A stretch of 64,000 nucleotides of DNA from Sporohalobacter salinus. GTDB lineage: Bacteria > Bacillota > Halanaerobiia > Halobacteroidales > Acetohalobiaceae. The notes beneath the pieces are model-generated. The model was not told the DNA's origin. It saw nothing but the letters and a program-made list of their open reading frames with translations, and searched no databases. Position numbers and translations under genes: made by a program. The DNA is taken from contig NZ_JAFBEG010000011.1 in assembly GCF_016908635.1 (NCBI RefSeq), forward strand, positions 1 to 64,000. Direction: 5' to 3'. Below, one piece after another: positions 63,789 to 64,000 of the stretch. Positions within the stretch are counted from its first letter, which is position 1. Every line of letters begins with the position of its first letter.

Positions 63789-64000
63789 ATGAAATTAACT
63801 CCTGAAATATCTTTAGAACAAAAACAAGAGTTAGTTATGACACCTAAGTTGCAGCAGGCTATTGAACTATTACAATTATCTAAAATTGAATTAAATCAGC
63901 GTTTAAAGCAGAAAATGTTGGAGAATCCTGTTTTGGAATTAGCTGAGGAAGAAGAGGAAGACTTAATAGATGAACTTGAAGATGTGGATTGGGAAGATTA
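63789..64000 (+). CDS. rpoN: RNA polymerase sigma-54 factor, 5' part only
   Basis: The frame is open to the window end. The first residues KLTPEISLEQKQELVMTP, then LQQAIELLQLSKIELNQRL and ENPVLELAEEEEED, are region I of sigma-54 (Gln/Leu-rich) and the start of the acidic region II. The DNA-binding C-terminus with the RpoN box is outside the window. ATG 63789 with SD AAGAAGGTGAT, 18 nt after whiA. Its presence predicts -24/-12 promoters and enhancer-binding activators elsewhere in this genome. Confidence 0.9.
   Translation, partial: MKLTPEISLEQKQELVMTPKLQQAIELLQLSKIELNQRLKQKMLENPVLELAEEEEEDLIDELEDVDWED

Noticed and set aside
1-64000. tRNA, rRNA, CRISPR array, insertion sequence or prophage
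   Set aside because: No tRNA-like cloverleaf with TTCGA arm, no regularly spaced repeats, no transposase or integrase and no phage genes were seen. Checked by eye only.

Overview
The window looks like a chromosome segment of a low-GC, strictly fermentative anaerobic Firmicute. The combination of a four-gene NADP-type [FeFe]-hydrogenase operon, HydG, lactate dehydrogenase, split transketolase, GH57/DUF4912 glucan genes, CsaB/TagA envelope genes and acidic, Glu-rich proteins fits Halanaerobiales (Halobacteroidaceae-like) best; this assignment is inference. Almost everything is on the + strand. I saw no rRNA, tRNA, IS element, prophage or CRISPR array, so this is mostly a core-genome neighbourhood.

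Layout. 0.1-4.6 kb: hndABCD, an electron-bifurcating hydrogenase. 4.6-7.0 kb: polar amino-acid ABC transporter, with two look-alike promoters. 7.0-11.5 kb: hpf/raiA, secA and prfB, the last with a programmed +1 frameshift. 11.5-16.1 kb: envelope operon (DUF2993, DUF5693, csaB, tagA-like), then YitT. 17-18.8 kb: two-subunit transketolase. 19-21.4 kb: ctpA and a divergent polysaccharide deacetylase. 21.5-28.4 kb: uvrB, uvrA, uvrC. 28.5-34.4 kb: fructose PTS operon (fruR, fruK, IIA, IIBC), then ptsH and ptsI. 34.6-37.0 kb: pspC, a minus-strand ClC channel and a small unknown gene. 37.2-41.9 kb: ldh, an HD-GYP gene behind a long leader, csoR-like plus RseC-like genes, and hydG behind a structured leader with an intrinsic terminator, followed by a small overlapping unknown gene. 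42-49 kb: HAD phosphatase, adenosine deaminase, phosphohexomutase, a decayed DUF1786-like pseudogene, DUF123, nicotinate phosphoribosyltransferase-like, ROK kinase. 49-57 kb: alpha-glucan block (DOMON-like protein, starch-binding module, DUF4912, GH57 branching enzyme, GT4, nucleotidyltransferase/phosphomutase fusion). 57-60.5 kb: lone Man-family EIIC, two PHP proteins, TPR protein, small lipoprotein. 60.5-64 kb: rapZ, yvcK, whiA and the 5' end of rpoN.

How it fits together. Sugars enter through the fructose PTS and are burned by glycolysis and transketolase. Excess reductant leaves as H2 (Hnd, matured by HydG) or lactate (Ldh). Surplus glucose is handled by the glucokinase, phosphohexomutase and glucan genes.

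The most interesting unexplained signals are regulatory RNAs. (1) The leader of hydG has a good promoter, nested and competing stems, and an intrinsic terminator that lies inside a 15-codon ORF with a perfect Shine-Dalgarno. (2) The ~300-nt leader of the HD-GYP gene has a consensus promoter and two mutually exclusive stems. I recognise neither as a known riboswitch class.
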